Notes under the pieces: model-generated | Databases searched by the model: none | What the model was told of the DNA's origin: nothing | What the model saw: only the letters and a program-made list of their open reading frames with translations | Translations under genes and position numbers: made by a program | In this document: piece by piece, positions 25,643-34,077 of the stretch | Numbering within the stretch: the first letter of the stretch is position 1 | How the letters are laid out: every line of letters begins with the position of its first letter | NCBI GenBank assembly: GCA_025774545.1 | Contig: JALGVU010000008.1 | Location: 1-48,304 of the forward strand | Direction of reading: 5' to 3' | Length of the DNA: 48,304 nucleotides | Source: a bacterium | Lineage (GTDB): Bacteria > Joyebacterota > Joyebacteria > Joyebacterales > Joyebacteraceae

Positions 25643-26230
25643 ATGCGAAAGAGGAAGCAGAGCAAGGGCATCTTCTGCATCGAGGGGCTCTGGAGCCAGG
25701 ACCTCCGCATCGGCTCGTCGGTCGTCCCGCTCCTCGATCTCCTGAACCTCAACGCCCCGCTCGAGTACATCCACCTCGACTGCGCGACGCGCGACGAGTT
25801 CGAGTTCTACCTCGGCAAGTGGATCCAGAAGCGCTACGACCGTTTCCCGATCCTCTACCTGGCCAGCCACGGCTACGCGAGCGGCGTCGAGTTGGGGCGC
25901 GATCGCTACTCCATCAAGGAACTCGGGACGCTCCTCGACGGGAAGTGCTCGAACCGCGTCATCATGTTCTCGTCGTGCAGCACGCTCGGCATCGACCCGA
26001 GGACGCTCCGCGCGTTTGTGCGGAAGACGGGCGCGCTCGCCGTCTGCGGGTACCGGACCGACGTCGACTGGATGCGATCGACCGCCTTCGAGCTCCTGCT
26101 CTTCTCGCAAATGCAGAAGCACGAGTTTTCGGGGAGGGGGATCGCCGCGATCGAAGAGGCGGGGCGGGAGATCGCGAAGTCGTTCGGCGACCTCGAGTTC
26201 GGCATCGCGACGGTGAAGGACATCGCGTGA
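25643..26230 (+). CDS. DUF6642 protein with caspase/CHAT-like His-Cys dyad
   Basis: The 195-residue protein starts KGIFCIEGLWSQDLR and has ILYLASHGYASG with His76 and, 36 residues later, VIMFSSCSTLGID with Cys112. A His-Gly followed by a strand ending in a cysteine is the arrangement of caspase-fold peptidases of the CHAT type. The remaining blocks (ALAVCGYRTDVDWMRSTAFELLLFS) fit the uncharacterised family DUF6642. ATG 25643 follows GGAGGGAAGGGA. Proteolytic activity is inferred only. It stands alone, without an obvious substrate or partner gene adjacent. Confidence 0.8.
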   Translation: MRKRKQSKGIFCIEGLWSQDLRIGSSVVPLLDLLNLNAPLEYIHLDCATRDEFEFYLGKWIQKRYDRFPILYLASHGYASGVELGRDRYSIKELGTLLDGKCSNRVIMFSSCSTLGIDPRTLRAFVRKTGALAVCGYRTDVDWMRSTAFELLLFSQMQKHEFSGRGIAAIEEAGREIAKSFGDLEFGIATVKDIA

Positions 26231-26307
26231 GGGAGGGACGCGGCCGCGGCGGTGGCTGAGTGCGCGCTCAGCGCGACGCCGGCGGGCGCGCCGAGATGGG
26301 GAGTAGC

Positions 26308-27006
26308 ATGCTTGACACGGAGCGCATCGAGGTTCTCACCTTCGATTGCTACGGAACACTCATCGACTGGGAGACCGGTATCCTCGAGGCGCTGCGTCCG
26401 CTGCTCGCTGCCCACGGGGCGTCGGCGGTCGACGCCGACATCCTGACGCGCCACGCGGCGCTCGAGTCCGCGGCGGAGGGCGGGGAGTACAGGGCGTACC
26501 GGACCGTGCTCCGCGAGGTCGTCGACGGCTTCGGGGAGGCGTACGGCTTTTCGCCCGACCGGGCCGAGCGAGACTCTCTCGCGCGCTCGGTGGGGGATTG
26601 GCGTCCCTTCACCGACACCGTGCCGGCGCTCGAGACGCTCTCGCGGCGCTACCGGCTGGGCGTTGTCTCGAACATCGACGACGACCTCTTCGCGGCGTCG
26701 GCCGAGCGCCTCGACGTGGTGTTCGACTGGATCGTCACGGCCGAGGAGGTGCGCGCGTACAAGCCGGCGCACGCGCACTTCGAGCGGGCGATCGAGCGTG
26801 CCGGCTGTCCCCTGGAACGCATCCTCCACGTGGCCCAGAGCCTCCATCACGACATCGTCCCGGCGCGGGAGCTGGGACTCGCGACGGTCTGGGTCGATCG
26901 ACGGCACGCGACGCCGGGCTTCGGCGCGACGCCCCCGGCGTCGGCCGCGCCGGATCTCAGGGTCACCGATCTGGCCGCGCTCGTGCGCTCGATGGAACAC
27001 CCGTGA
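26308..27006 (+). CDS. HAD-superfamily hydrolase, haloacid dehalogenase type II-like
   Basis: The 232-residue protein carries the HAD motif I FDCYGTLIDW (nucleophile Asp), motif II in LGVVSNIDDD, the lysine in VRAYKPAHAHFE (motif III), and a C-terminal acidic motif region, HVAQSLHHDIVPARELG. The FDCYGTLIDW form is characteristic of type II haloacid dehalogenases and related phosphatases. The substrate is unknown. ATG 26308 (GAGTAGC upstream) was selected; ATG 26296 is four codons earlier. Confidence 0.88.
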   Translation: MLDTERIEVLTFDCYGTLIDWETGILEALRPLLAAHGASAVDADILTRHAALESAAEGGEYRAYRTVLREVVDGFGEAYGFSPDRAERDSLARSVGDWRPFTDTVPALETLSRRYRLGVVSNIDDDLFAASAERLDVVFDWIVTAEEVRAYKPAHAHFERAIERAGCPLERILHVAQSLHHDIVPARELGLATVWVDRRHATPGFGATPPASAAPDLRVTDLAALVRSMEHP

Positions 27007-27255
27007 GGTCAAGTGGGAGGGGCGCGGCACGGCGCGCTCCGGGCGCTGGTCGGCCGACCGCCGCGAGGGGTCCGAGGAGGGCGGCGCGAGGCGTGAGGCA
27101 CAAGGCAAGCGTGCGCGAGGCGCGTGGCAAACGGCCCGAGTCGCGAGGCCCCGGGAGGGCGACGCTCGCGAATCGCGCGGGACAACGGAACTTGTGGGAT
27201 AGTACGGTGCGGTAGGAAAAGTGCAGGCTGGCGCAGCCGGAAAGGAGACGTGACC
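27007..27255 (+). other. Intergenic region before the DUF1028 gene
   Basis: This 249-base gap is G+C-rich and contains several loosely repeated GCGAGGC words between about 27085 and 27150. One, CGCGAGGCGCGTG, also occurs just before the RRM gene near 31435. A weak -10-like GATAGT at 27198-27203 lacks a clear -35. No gene or RNA was recognised. Confidence 0.35.
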
Positions 27256-28287
27256 ATGATCCGTGTGGGATTCTGGCCCCGTGTTTGCATTGGCCTTTGG
27301 GCGGGAGGAGTTCAGGGGGTTCTCCTGTCGTGCGTTCTGGTGCTCGCCGCGACCGGCGGCTGGGCGCCTGCGGCGCTCGCGAGTGAACCCGTCGCCACGT
27401 TCTCCATCGTTGGATTCGATCCGGAGACGAGCGATCTCGGCGTGGCCGTCCAGTCCAAGTTCTTCGCGGTCGGCTCGGTCGTGCCGTGGGCGCGCGCCGG
27501 TGTCGGCGCGATCGCGAGCCAGGCGTACGGAAACACGACCTTCGGGCCGCGCGGCCTCGAGCTTCTGGCGGAGGGGCTGGCGGTCGATGACGTCCTCGCG
27601 AACCTCCTGTCGGATGACGATGACCGGGAACAGCGTCAGGTCGGAATCGTGGACGCGGCCGGTCGCTCGGCGTCCTACACGGGCGAAGACTGCATGGCCT
27701 GGGCGGGGCATCGGACGGGAGCGAGCTTCGCGGCTCAGGGGAACATCCTGGTGAGCGAGGCGACCGTCGAGGCGATGGCGGACGCGTTCCAGGCGACCGA
27801 GGGTGTTCTGGGCGAGCGGCTGATGCGCGCGCTCGAGGCCGGCCAGGCCGCGGGCGGCGACTCGAGAGGAGTCCAGTCGGCGGCCATCCTCGTCGTCCGC
27901 GATCGCGGCGGCTACGGAGGCTACAACGATCGCTACTGCGATCTCCGCGTTGACGATCACGAGGATCCGATCGGGGAGCTGCGACGGATCTTCAACCTGT
28001 GGAAGGAACACGCGCTGATCCTCGAGGGGTACCGGTTGTGCGATGAGGAGCAGTGGGAGAAGGCCTTCGAGGTCGGGAAGCGGAGCGTCGAGCTCTCTCC
28101 CAACGAGGGCGAGCCCCACTACCACCTCGCATGCTACTACTCGAGGGCCGGCAGGCGCGTTGAGGCACTCAGGGAGCTCAGGGCCGCGGTCGAAACGGAC
28201 GCCGCCCTCGCTCCTCGGGCGAAGAACGATCCGGACTTCGAGCCACTCTACGATGACCCGGTGTTCCGAGGGATCACCAGGGAGTAG
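27256..28287 (+). CDS. Secreted DUF1028 protein with C-terminal TPR-like region
   Basis: ATG 27256 follows AAAGGAGA. The 343-residue product has a signal peptide (about residues 1-38, ending ALASEP), then the DUF1028 domain: TFSIVGFDPETSDLGVAVQS, VGAIASQAYGNTTFGPRG and SFAAQGNILVS. The fold is of the Ntn-hydrolase type and many members are fused to other domains. The C-terminal part contains helix pairs (EQWEKAFEVGKRSVELSPNE, YYSRAGRRVEALRELRAAVE) consistent with tetratricopeptide repeats. Its chemical role is unknown; location is probably periplasmic. Confidence 0.85.
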   Translation: MIRVGFWPRVCIGLWAGGVQGVLLSCVLVLAATGGWAPAALASEPVATFSIVGFDPETSDLGVAVQSKFFAVGSVVPWARAGVGAIASQAYGNTTFGPRGLELLAEGLAVDDVLANLLSDDDDREQRQVGIVDAAGRSASYTGEDCMAWAGHRTGASFAAQGNILVSEATVEAMADAFQATEGVLGERLMRALEAGQAAGGDSRGVQSAAILVVRDRGGYGGYNDRYCDLRVDDHEDPIGELRRIFNLWKEHALILEGYRLCDEEQWEKAFEVGKRSVELSPNEGEPHYHLACYYSRAGRRVEALRELRAAVETDAALAPRAKNDPDFEPLYDDPVFRGITRE

Positions 28288-28320
28288 CCGCGGGGCGGCC
28301 GGCCGGACGAGCGGGGAACC

Positions 28321-30811
28321 ATGACCGACGAGGCGAAGACCGCGCCGGAGCTCGTGGAGGAGCTCAGGTGAGGGCGAGGAGCGCTTCCGCAGCCTCGTCG
28401 AGGGGTCCCCGGACATCGTGTGGACGCTCTCGACCGTCCGGGGGACGCTTTACGTGTCGTCCCAGGTCCGGGCGATTCTCGGCTACACCCCGGAGTACCT
28501 CCATCGGCATCCGCACCTGTGGGCCGACTCGATCCACCCCGGGGACCGAGACTGCGTCCGAGATGCCGTCGCCAGGTTCGATGAGCGCGGCAGCCTCGAC
28601 GTCGAGTACCGCATCCGCGACAGCCACGGCGAATGGCGGGTGCTCCACGATCGTTCGATCGGGCGGGAGGTGAGCGGCGAGGAGACCCTCATCCGCGGGA
28701 TCTCGGCCGACATCACCGAGCACCGACAGGCGGAGGAGGCCCTTCGGGAGTCCGAGAACCTCTATCGCGCGACGATCGACGCGCTCGCCGACATGGTCCA
28801 CGTGGTCGACCCCGACCTCACCATCACTCTCATGAACGAGGCCTTCAGGAAGGCGATGGAGGACATCGATCTCGATCCGAACGTGATCGGGGTGAACCTC
28901 TTGCGTGCGCTGCCGTTCCTGCCCGAGGGGACTCGCGAGGCATACCGGCGCGTCGTCGCGACCGGCGAGAGCTTCGTCGCGAACGAGGAGATCCGCTTCG
29001 GGACGAGGACGATCTGCACGGAGACCCGCAAGATCCCGATTCTCGAACGGGGCGAGGTTGTCCGCGTGGTCACGGTCGTGCGCGACGTGTCGGAGCATCG
29101 CCAGGCCGAGGAGATCCAGTCGGTGCTCTTCCAGATCTCCCAGGCCGCCAGCGACTCCGCGGATCTCGGCGAGTTCCTCACCGTGATCCACCGCGAGCTC
29201 GGGAGACTGATCGACACGACCAACTTCTACGTCGCCCTCTACAGTGACGAGACGAGCATGTACTCGTTCCCGTATCACGTCGACCAGTACGACTGCGACG
29301 AGATCGGTCAGGTCGCGCTCAAGGACAGCCTCACGGACTACGTCAGGAGAACGGGCGAGGCGCTGATGGTCGATCCGCAGGAGCACGGTGACCTGATCGA
29401 CCGGGGCGAGGTGATCCTGATCGGCGCGCAGTCGACGATCTGGCTCGGCGTGCCGCTCAAGGCCGCGGGGAAGGTCATCGGCGTGGTCGCCGTCCAGAGC
29501 TACGACGACGTGGCGCCGTACACCGCGGAGGACCGCGAGCTCCTCGCGTTCGTCTCCGAGAACATCGCGGTCGCCATCGAGCGCAAGTGGGCGGAGGAGG
29601 ATCGCCACGGTCTTGAGGCGCAGATCCAGCAGGCGCAGAAGCTCGAGAGCCTCGGTGTGCTCGCGGGCGGCATCGCGCACGACTTCAACAACCTTCTCAC
29701 CGGCATTCTGGGGAACTCCGATCTGGCGCTCACGCACGTCGCGCCGGAGTCGCCGGTGACGAAGCACATCAAACAGATCAAGACGACGGCCGAGAGAGCG
29801 GCCGACCTTTCACGGCAGATGCTGGCCTACTCGGGCCGCGGCAGCTTCGTGATCGAGCAGATCGACCTCAGCGATCTCGTCAACGAGATGGGGCATCTGC
29901 TCGAGGTGTCGATATCGAAAAAGGCGGTCATCCGCTACGAGGTGGCGGCCGAGGCGGCGCTGATGGTCGGCGACGTCACGCAGATCCGCCAGGTGGTCAT
30001 GAACCTGATCACGAACGCGTCAGACGCGATGGGCGACGACGAGGGTGTGATCACCCTCGCGACAGGAACGGTCGAATGCGACCGCGCCAACCTGGCCGAC
30101 GCGTACGTCGACGATCAGCTGGCCGACGGGGTCTACGTCTACCTCGAGGTCGCCGACACCGGGTGCGGGATGGACAACGAAACCAGGCGGCGGATCTTCG
30201 ACCCCTTCTTCACCACGAAGTTCACCGGGCGCGGCCTCGGGCTCGCGTCGGTCATCGGGATCATCCGAGGCCATCGGGGCGCCGTCGTGGTCGACAGCAA
30301 GCCTGGGAAGGGCACGAGGTTCCGTGTTCTCTTCCCGACGGACACGTCGCCGTGCGTCGAGATCACGGCAAGGCCGACCGCGACTCCCGAGTCCGAAGCG
30401 ACGGGGACGGTCCTGCTCGTCGACGACGAGGAGACGATCCGGGACGTTGGGACACTCATGCTCGAGATGGCGGGATTCAGCGTGGTCACGGCTGAGGACG
30501 GAGTGGCCGCGGTCGACTTCTACCGGGACCACGCCGACGAGATCGCGTGCGTCCTTCTCGACCTCACGATGCCTCGCATGGGAGGGGAGGAGACCTTCCG
30601 CGAGCTCCGTCAGATCCGAGAGGACGTCCGCGTGGTCATCTCGAGCGGCTACAGCGGGAGCGAGATCAACGATCGGTTCGTCGGCCAGGGGATCGCTGGA
30701 TTCGTCCAGAAACCCTACATGTCCAAGGAACTCATCGACGAGGTACGAGCCGCCGTCGACGGGCCGGCACCCCCGGGAGGCATCCATGGGGGAGCGTCGA
30801 GCGTCTCGTGA
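28321..30811 (+). CDS. Hybrid PAS-PAS-GAF sensor histidine kinase with receiver, frameshifted near its start
   Basis: ATG 28321 (after GGGGAA) reads MTDEAKTAPELVEELR, then TGA at 28369. The next frame, with no usual start codon before GTG 28418, continues ERFRSLVEGSPDIVW, a standard PAS opening; skipping the T at 28369 joins them perfectly. From 28418 on come two PAS domains (roughly residues 1-105 and 106-230), a GAF domain (about 235-395), the phospho-acceptor His421 in GGIAHDFNNLLTGIL, the ATPase boxes VMNLITNASDA, ADTGCGMD and GRGLGLASV, and a receiver with Asp715 in VLLDLTMPRMGG. Signal and target are unknown. The frameshift may be mutation, sequencing error or programmed. Confidence 0.88.
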
Positions 30812-31021
30812 AGGGCGGCCGCGGCCGTCCGGCCGTCGATCGACCCCCAAGCGGTCCCTGAACTCACCCAGAGCGAGCCTTGCCTGATCCCTGAAGGGCG
30901 TCGCGTCCTCCTTGAGCGGCTGAGCCTTCCCCGCGCGTCAAGACCCCTCGAGCCACGCGAGCGAGCCCCGAGGCGGCCCAGGGTGGGTCGCCGGAAAAGT
31001 GACCGTGCCCCAAATACGTGC

Positions 31022-31050
31022 TTGACTTCCTGGGCATGATGCGGCATTCT
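31022..31050 (+). promoter_or_regulatory. Candidate sigma-70 promoter in the long gap
   Basis: TTGACT at 31022-31027 and CATTCT at 31045-31050 have the optimal 17-bp spacing. The -35 is near consensus; the -10 is weak. A transcript from here would run about 450 bases before the RRM gene. Confidence 0.4.
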
Positions 31051-31444
31051 TGAATTGCTGGATGCAGTCATCAAGAGTGACACAAAGATCGTTCTGCCTG
31101 AGCTTTTGCGAGGCCCCTTCGGAGACGAGCGCGACGCCCTTGCCTCACCCTCGAGTGCTGACACTGATCACCCGAACGCCTGTCGTTCCGCCGGAGTTCC
31201 ATCGCCCGCCGACCGACCGATCCAGGAGGTCGGGCCCGCGGTCGCACGGGGGATCACGCCTGCGTCAAGACCTGCCATCGAGGAGGTGCCGCACGAGATA
31301 GACACCCGACTGGTTCGCTGCTGGCATCTGTCCGAGATCTAACCGTGCGCTGGTGAAGGCACGTTCCTGGAAGGCCGTCCAGCCAGATCGTTAGACCCGA
31401 GCGCTGGCAGGTTTGATCGAGAATCGAGCGCCCGCGAGGCGCGT

Positions 31445-31490
31445 GATGGAATCGCCGCGAGGCGAGCGATGGAGTCGCCGCGAGGCGAGC
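31445..31490 (+). repeat. 23-bp direct repeat pair
   Basis: GATGGAATCGCCGCGAGGCG plus AGC at 31445-31467 is repeated with one change at 31468-31490. A degenerate half copy (CCGCGAGGCGCGT) precedes it. The array ends one base before the GAGGAGG ribosome binding site of the RRM gene, so it forms the end of that gene's leader. Confidence 0.9.
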
Positions 31491-31505
31491 GAGGAGGAAC
31501 GAGGT

Positions 31506-31772
31506 TTGAAGAAGCTCTATGTGGGGAATCTGCCCTACTCGGCCACGGAGGCCGAGCTCAGGGAGCTGTTCAGTCAGTTCGGCGACGTGCATGCAGTGAA
31601 TCTCATCAGCGATCGGGAGACGGGCCGTCCGCGCGGCTTCTGCTTCATCGAGATGGACGAGCCGGCGGCGGAGGCGGCGGTCAGCTCGCTCGACGGGCAG
31701 GACTTCGGAGGACGCAACCTGCGCGTGAACGAGGCGCGGGAGCGGAGCGGCGAGCGGCGAGGCAGCTGGTAG
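31506..31772 (+). CDS. RNA-recognition-motif (RRM) protein
   Basis: The 88-residue product is a single RRM: RNP2 is LYVGNL at residues 4-9, and RNP1 is RGFCFIEM at about 43-50. Helix ATEAELRELFSQFGDV and the C-terminal GRNLRVNEAR fit the fold, and a short Arg/Ser/Gly tail follows. Such small bacterial RRM proteins bind single-stranded RNA and are often linked to cold adaptation. TTG 31506 comes 8 bases after AGGAGG and gives the family-typical start KKLYVGNLPY. Upstream residues in the same frame derive from the repeats. Confidence 0.93.
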   Translation: MKKLYVGNLPYSATEAELRELFSQFGDVHAVNLISDRETGRPRGFCFIEMDEPAAEAAVSSLDGQDFGGRNLRVNEARERSGERRGSW

Positions 31773-31896
31773 AGATGCCTCGCACGGAAGCGGACTCCCG
31801 TGTGAGGGGCCGCGCTTCCCGCAACCGAACGGACCACGCTTCGACCGACCGGGTGTGCCCGAGCGCGCCCTGGACGACGAAGGACAGCCAGATCGA

Positions 31897-31928
31897 ACGG
31901 CGCTCGAGCCCGCGGGCTCGAGCGCCGT
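31897..31928. terminator. 32-bp perfect palindrome between convergent genes
   Basis: Bases 31897-31928 read identically on both strands, with the centre CCCGCGGG. Folded as RNA it forms a long G+C hairpin in either direction. It lies between the plus-strand RRM gene and the minus-strand transporter gene, so a bidirectional terminator is the simplest reading. Neither side has a strong U-run. Confidence 0.65.
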
Positions 31929-32008
31929 CGTGCGTGTGCGGGATGCCGCCCGTGGGGCCGGCGCGGCAGCGAGCCGTCCGAGCACGCGATGAGGCCCGCC
32001 CGGGGGCG

Positions 32009-32902
32009 CTACGTGAGGGTGACGAGCGCAACGCCGGCGAGCGCCAGGCCGACGGCGATGAGCTTCTTTGCGGTGATCGCCTCCTTGAGGAGCAGGGCCG
32101 CCAGCGGCAGCACGAAGATCGCGCTCGTCTGGTTCAGGATCGACGCCGTCGAGGCCTGCGTGTACTTCATGCCGGCGATCCAGACGATCATGGCGAGGTA
32201 GGCCCCGAGCACTGCGGCGGGGATCGCGATCTTCCAGGAGGAAGACGGCCTGAGTGTCGCCCAGACGTAGCGGCGCTTGGGCGAGAAGATGGTGATGAGA
32301 ACGAGCCCGCCGATGCCGGCGGCGAGCCGGACGGTGGTCGACCAGATCACCGGCGATCGATCGAGAACGGGCTTCGCGACCGTGACACCGGCGGCCATGA
32401 AGGCGACGGAGAGCGTGGCCAGCCCGATGCCCCGGTGGAGCTCGGAGCGCGAGACGCCCTCAGGAGCCTCGTGTCCGGACGTCGTCAGAATCCCGAGCAG
32501 GATGAGCACGGCGCCGGCGACGTCGCCGACGCTGAGCCGCTCGCCGAGGAAGGCGAACGTGAAGAGGATGATGAGGGGGCTGTATGCCAGGCTCACGATC
32601 TGGGAGAGGCCGGCGCCCACGATGTTGAGGCTGCGGAAGAACAGGGTGTCGGCGAGCGCTATCCCGAGGACTCCTGAAAGCGCGAGGAGGGCGTAGTCGA
32701 GAACGGGCGCGGGGCGCAGGAAGTCCTGCCGGAGGATCGCGAGCGTCGCCACGAGCAGGATCATGGCGACGATGTTCTTGAAGAAGTTCAGTGCGAGCGG
32801 AGGGTACACCCTCCCGCTCATCCGGAACAGCACGACCGAGAACGCCCAGATGAGGGCGGCGAGGACGGAGAGGATCTCCCCGAGGTGGGGGACGTTCTGC
32901 AC
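32009..32902 (-). CDS. EamA/DMT-family transporter
   Basis: This is the only clear minus-strand gene in the window. The 297-residue protein has about ten transmembrane helices and two EamA repeats, with motifs LAALIWAFSVVLFRMSG near the start, IALADTLFFRSLNIVGAGLSQ, and the end SAIFVLPLAALLLKEAITAKKLIAVGLAL (seen in pieces). The substrate is unknown. It is only distantly related to the transporter at 12915. It converges on the RRM gene and diverges from rplU, sharing a 322-base upstream region. Confidence 0.88.
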   Translation of the reverse strand: MQNVPHLGEILSVLAALIWAFSVVLFRMSGRVYPPLALNFFKNIVAMILLVATLAILRQDFLRPAPVLDYALLALSGVLGIALADTLFFRSLNIVGAGLSQIVSLAYSPLIILFTFAFLGERLSVGDVAGAVLILLGILTTSGHEAPEGVSRSELHRGIGLATLSVAFMAAGVTVAKPVLDRSPVIWSTTVRLAAGIGGLVLITIFSPKRRYVWATLRPSSSWKIAIPAAVLGAYLAMIVWIAGMKYTQASTASILNQTSAIFVLPLAALLLKEAITAKKLIAVGLALAGVALVTLT

Positions 32903-33224
32903 GTGGCGCTCCCGAGCGTGGGTCGTGGGGCGCGTTGGCCAGGATCTGACGACACCCGAAGGTCACGACGATAGCACAGACGGGCCGCTCAGACCACGAG
33001 CGGGGACGAAGGGTGCTGTCGGCGCGCCTGCTCGGCAGGCAGTCTGGGGCCGAGGCCCGAAGCAAACTAGCTTCCTCACCCCGGTGGGTGGGTCACGATG
33101 TACCCATGCGTTCCCTTCTGGGGTCGAGATCGAGCTTGACAGGCGTGAGCCTGAGTCTATAGTATAGAAGTTCGTAGAAAACGCGGGTGATGCAGCGCAT
33201 TCAATGGACAGCACGGGAGGCAAC
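32903..33224. other. Divergent intergenic region between the transporter and rplU
   Basis: This 322-base gap holds the rplU promoter at 33136-33163 on the plus strand. The 3' half is less G+C-rich than average. A minus-strand promoter for the transporter must lie within it, but only a weak TATCGT -10-like element near 32970 was seen. Confidence 0.45.
33136..33163 (+). promoter_or_regulatory. Strong sigma-70 promoter of rplU-rpmA
   Basis: Perfect TTGACA at 33136-33141 and TATAGT at 33158-33163 (5 of 6) are spaced 16 bp apart. It is the best promoter in the window, as expected for ribosomal protein genes. The leader to rplU is about 55 bases. Confidence 0.8.
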
Positions 33225-33539
33225 GTGGACTACGCCGTTATCAGGACCGGCGGGCTCCAGTACAGGGTCGCTGAGGGCGACCGCATCCGCGTGCCGCTCC
33301 TCAAGAGCGACGTGGGCAACGTCTTCGATGTGCCAGAGGTTCTCGCGGTGAGGAGCGGTGGCGAGCTGACCGTCGGCAAGCCCGTCGTCGAGGGCGCCAA
33401 GGTGTCGGCCGAGGTGCTCGGGCACGGCCGCGGACGCAAGGTCATCGTCTACAAGAAGAAGCGCAGGAAGGGCTACGAGGTCACGCGAGGTCACCGCCAG
33501 GATTACACGGAGCTCGTGATCATGTCGATCCGGCCCTAG
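33225..33539 (+). CDS. rplU: 50S ribosomal protein L21
   Basis: The 104-residue product has the L21 pattern: [39 protein letters not shown] and the basic [21 protein letters not shown] that binds 23S rRNA. The length fits the usual 103. GTG 33225 follows GGGAGG and starts at the conserved N-terminus; ATG 33204 would add seven non-conserved residues. It pairs with rpmA as in most bacteria. Confidence 0.96.
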   Translation: MDYAVIRTGGLQYRVAEGDRIRVPLLKSDVGNVFDVPEVLAVRSGGELTVGKPVVEGAKVSAEVLGHGRGRKVIVYKKKRRKGYEVTRGHRQDYTELVIMSIRP

Positions 33540-33595
33540 TCCCGGCTCAGGGGCCGCGCGCCCAAGAACGCGAGACAGACGGAGGTACGGTACCA

Positions 33596-33865
33596 GTGGC
33601 ACACAAGAAGGGAGTCGGAAGCTCCAGGAACGGACGCGATTCGAAGTCGCAGCGCCTCGGCGTGAAGCGATTCGGCGGCCAGTTCGTGAGAGCGGGCACG
33701 ATCATCCTGAGACAGCGCGGGACGAAGGTCTACCCGGGCGAGAACGTGGGGAAGGGCGGCGACGACACGCTGTTCGCGCTCGCGGACGGACTCGTGCAGT
33801 TCGAACGATGGGGGCGGAGGAGGAAGCGTGTGAGCGTCCGGCAGGAAAGCGCAGCGAGCTCTTAG
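33596..33865 (+). CDS. rpmA: 50S ribosomal protein L27
   Basis: The 89-residue protein begins [19 protein letters not shown] and contains [20 protein letters not shown] and [20 protein letters not shown], all hallmark L27 sequence. Its N-terminal tail reaches the peptidyl-transferase centre. The N-terminus starts directly at Ala-His-Lys, with no cleavable extension of the Firmicutes type. GTG 33596 follows GGAGG. A classic terminator lies downstream. Confidence 0.97.
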   Translation: MAHKKGVGSSRNGRDSKSQRLGVKRFGGQFVRAGTIILRQRGTKVYPGENVGKGGDDTLFALADGLVQFERWGRRRKRVSVRQESAASS

Positions 33866-33977
33866 AGGTGATTGTCCACGCGCAGCACGTCGGCGAAGAT
33901 CGGGAGGGCTGCCAAGGCTCGGAAGAGGGCGAACCTCTTCGGTCGAGAGGCGCCACAGCGATGCGAAAGACCCCAGA

Positions 33978-34020
33978 GGGGTACCGAGAGGGAGACGCTC
34001 TCCCAGCGGTGCCCCTTTTT
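33978..34020 (+). terminator. Rho-independent terminator after rpmA
   Basis: GGGGTACCG at 33978-33986 pairs with CGGTGCCCC at 34007-34015 (one G-U), with an inner GGGAGA/TCTCCC stem between. A run of five T follows at 34016-34020. It ends the rplU-rpmA transcript about 110 bases after rpmA. Confidence 0.88.
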
Positions 34021-34077
34021 GTGTGAACGATGCGGATCACGAGTGAGCATTCGGGGTATCGAGAGGAGCGCGAGACG

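Larger units (their letters stand above)
30812..31505 (+). other. Long intergenic region between kinase and RRM genes
   Basis: At 694 bases this is the longest gap in the window. It contains a candidate promoter at 31022-31050, a patch of lower G+C (about 30980-31110) and the 23-bp repeats just before the RRM start. A reading frame at 31055-31342 has no recognised similarity and an unusual composition, so it was not called. A small RNA or a long 5' leader for the RRM gene is possible but unproven. Confidence 0.5.

Noticed and set aside
27085-27150. Repeated GCGAGGC words before the DUF1028 gene as a possible repeat family shared with 31435
   Set aside because: Matches are short and G+C-rich, so chance similarity is likely; no regular spacing was found.
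31055-31342. Possible 95-residue protein in the long gap before the RRM gene
   Set aside because: No similarity to a known family, TTG start without a clear ribosome binding site, and an irregular composition.
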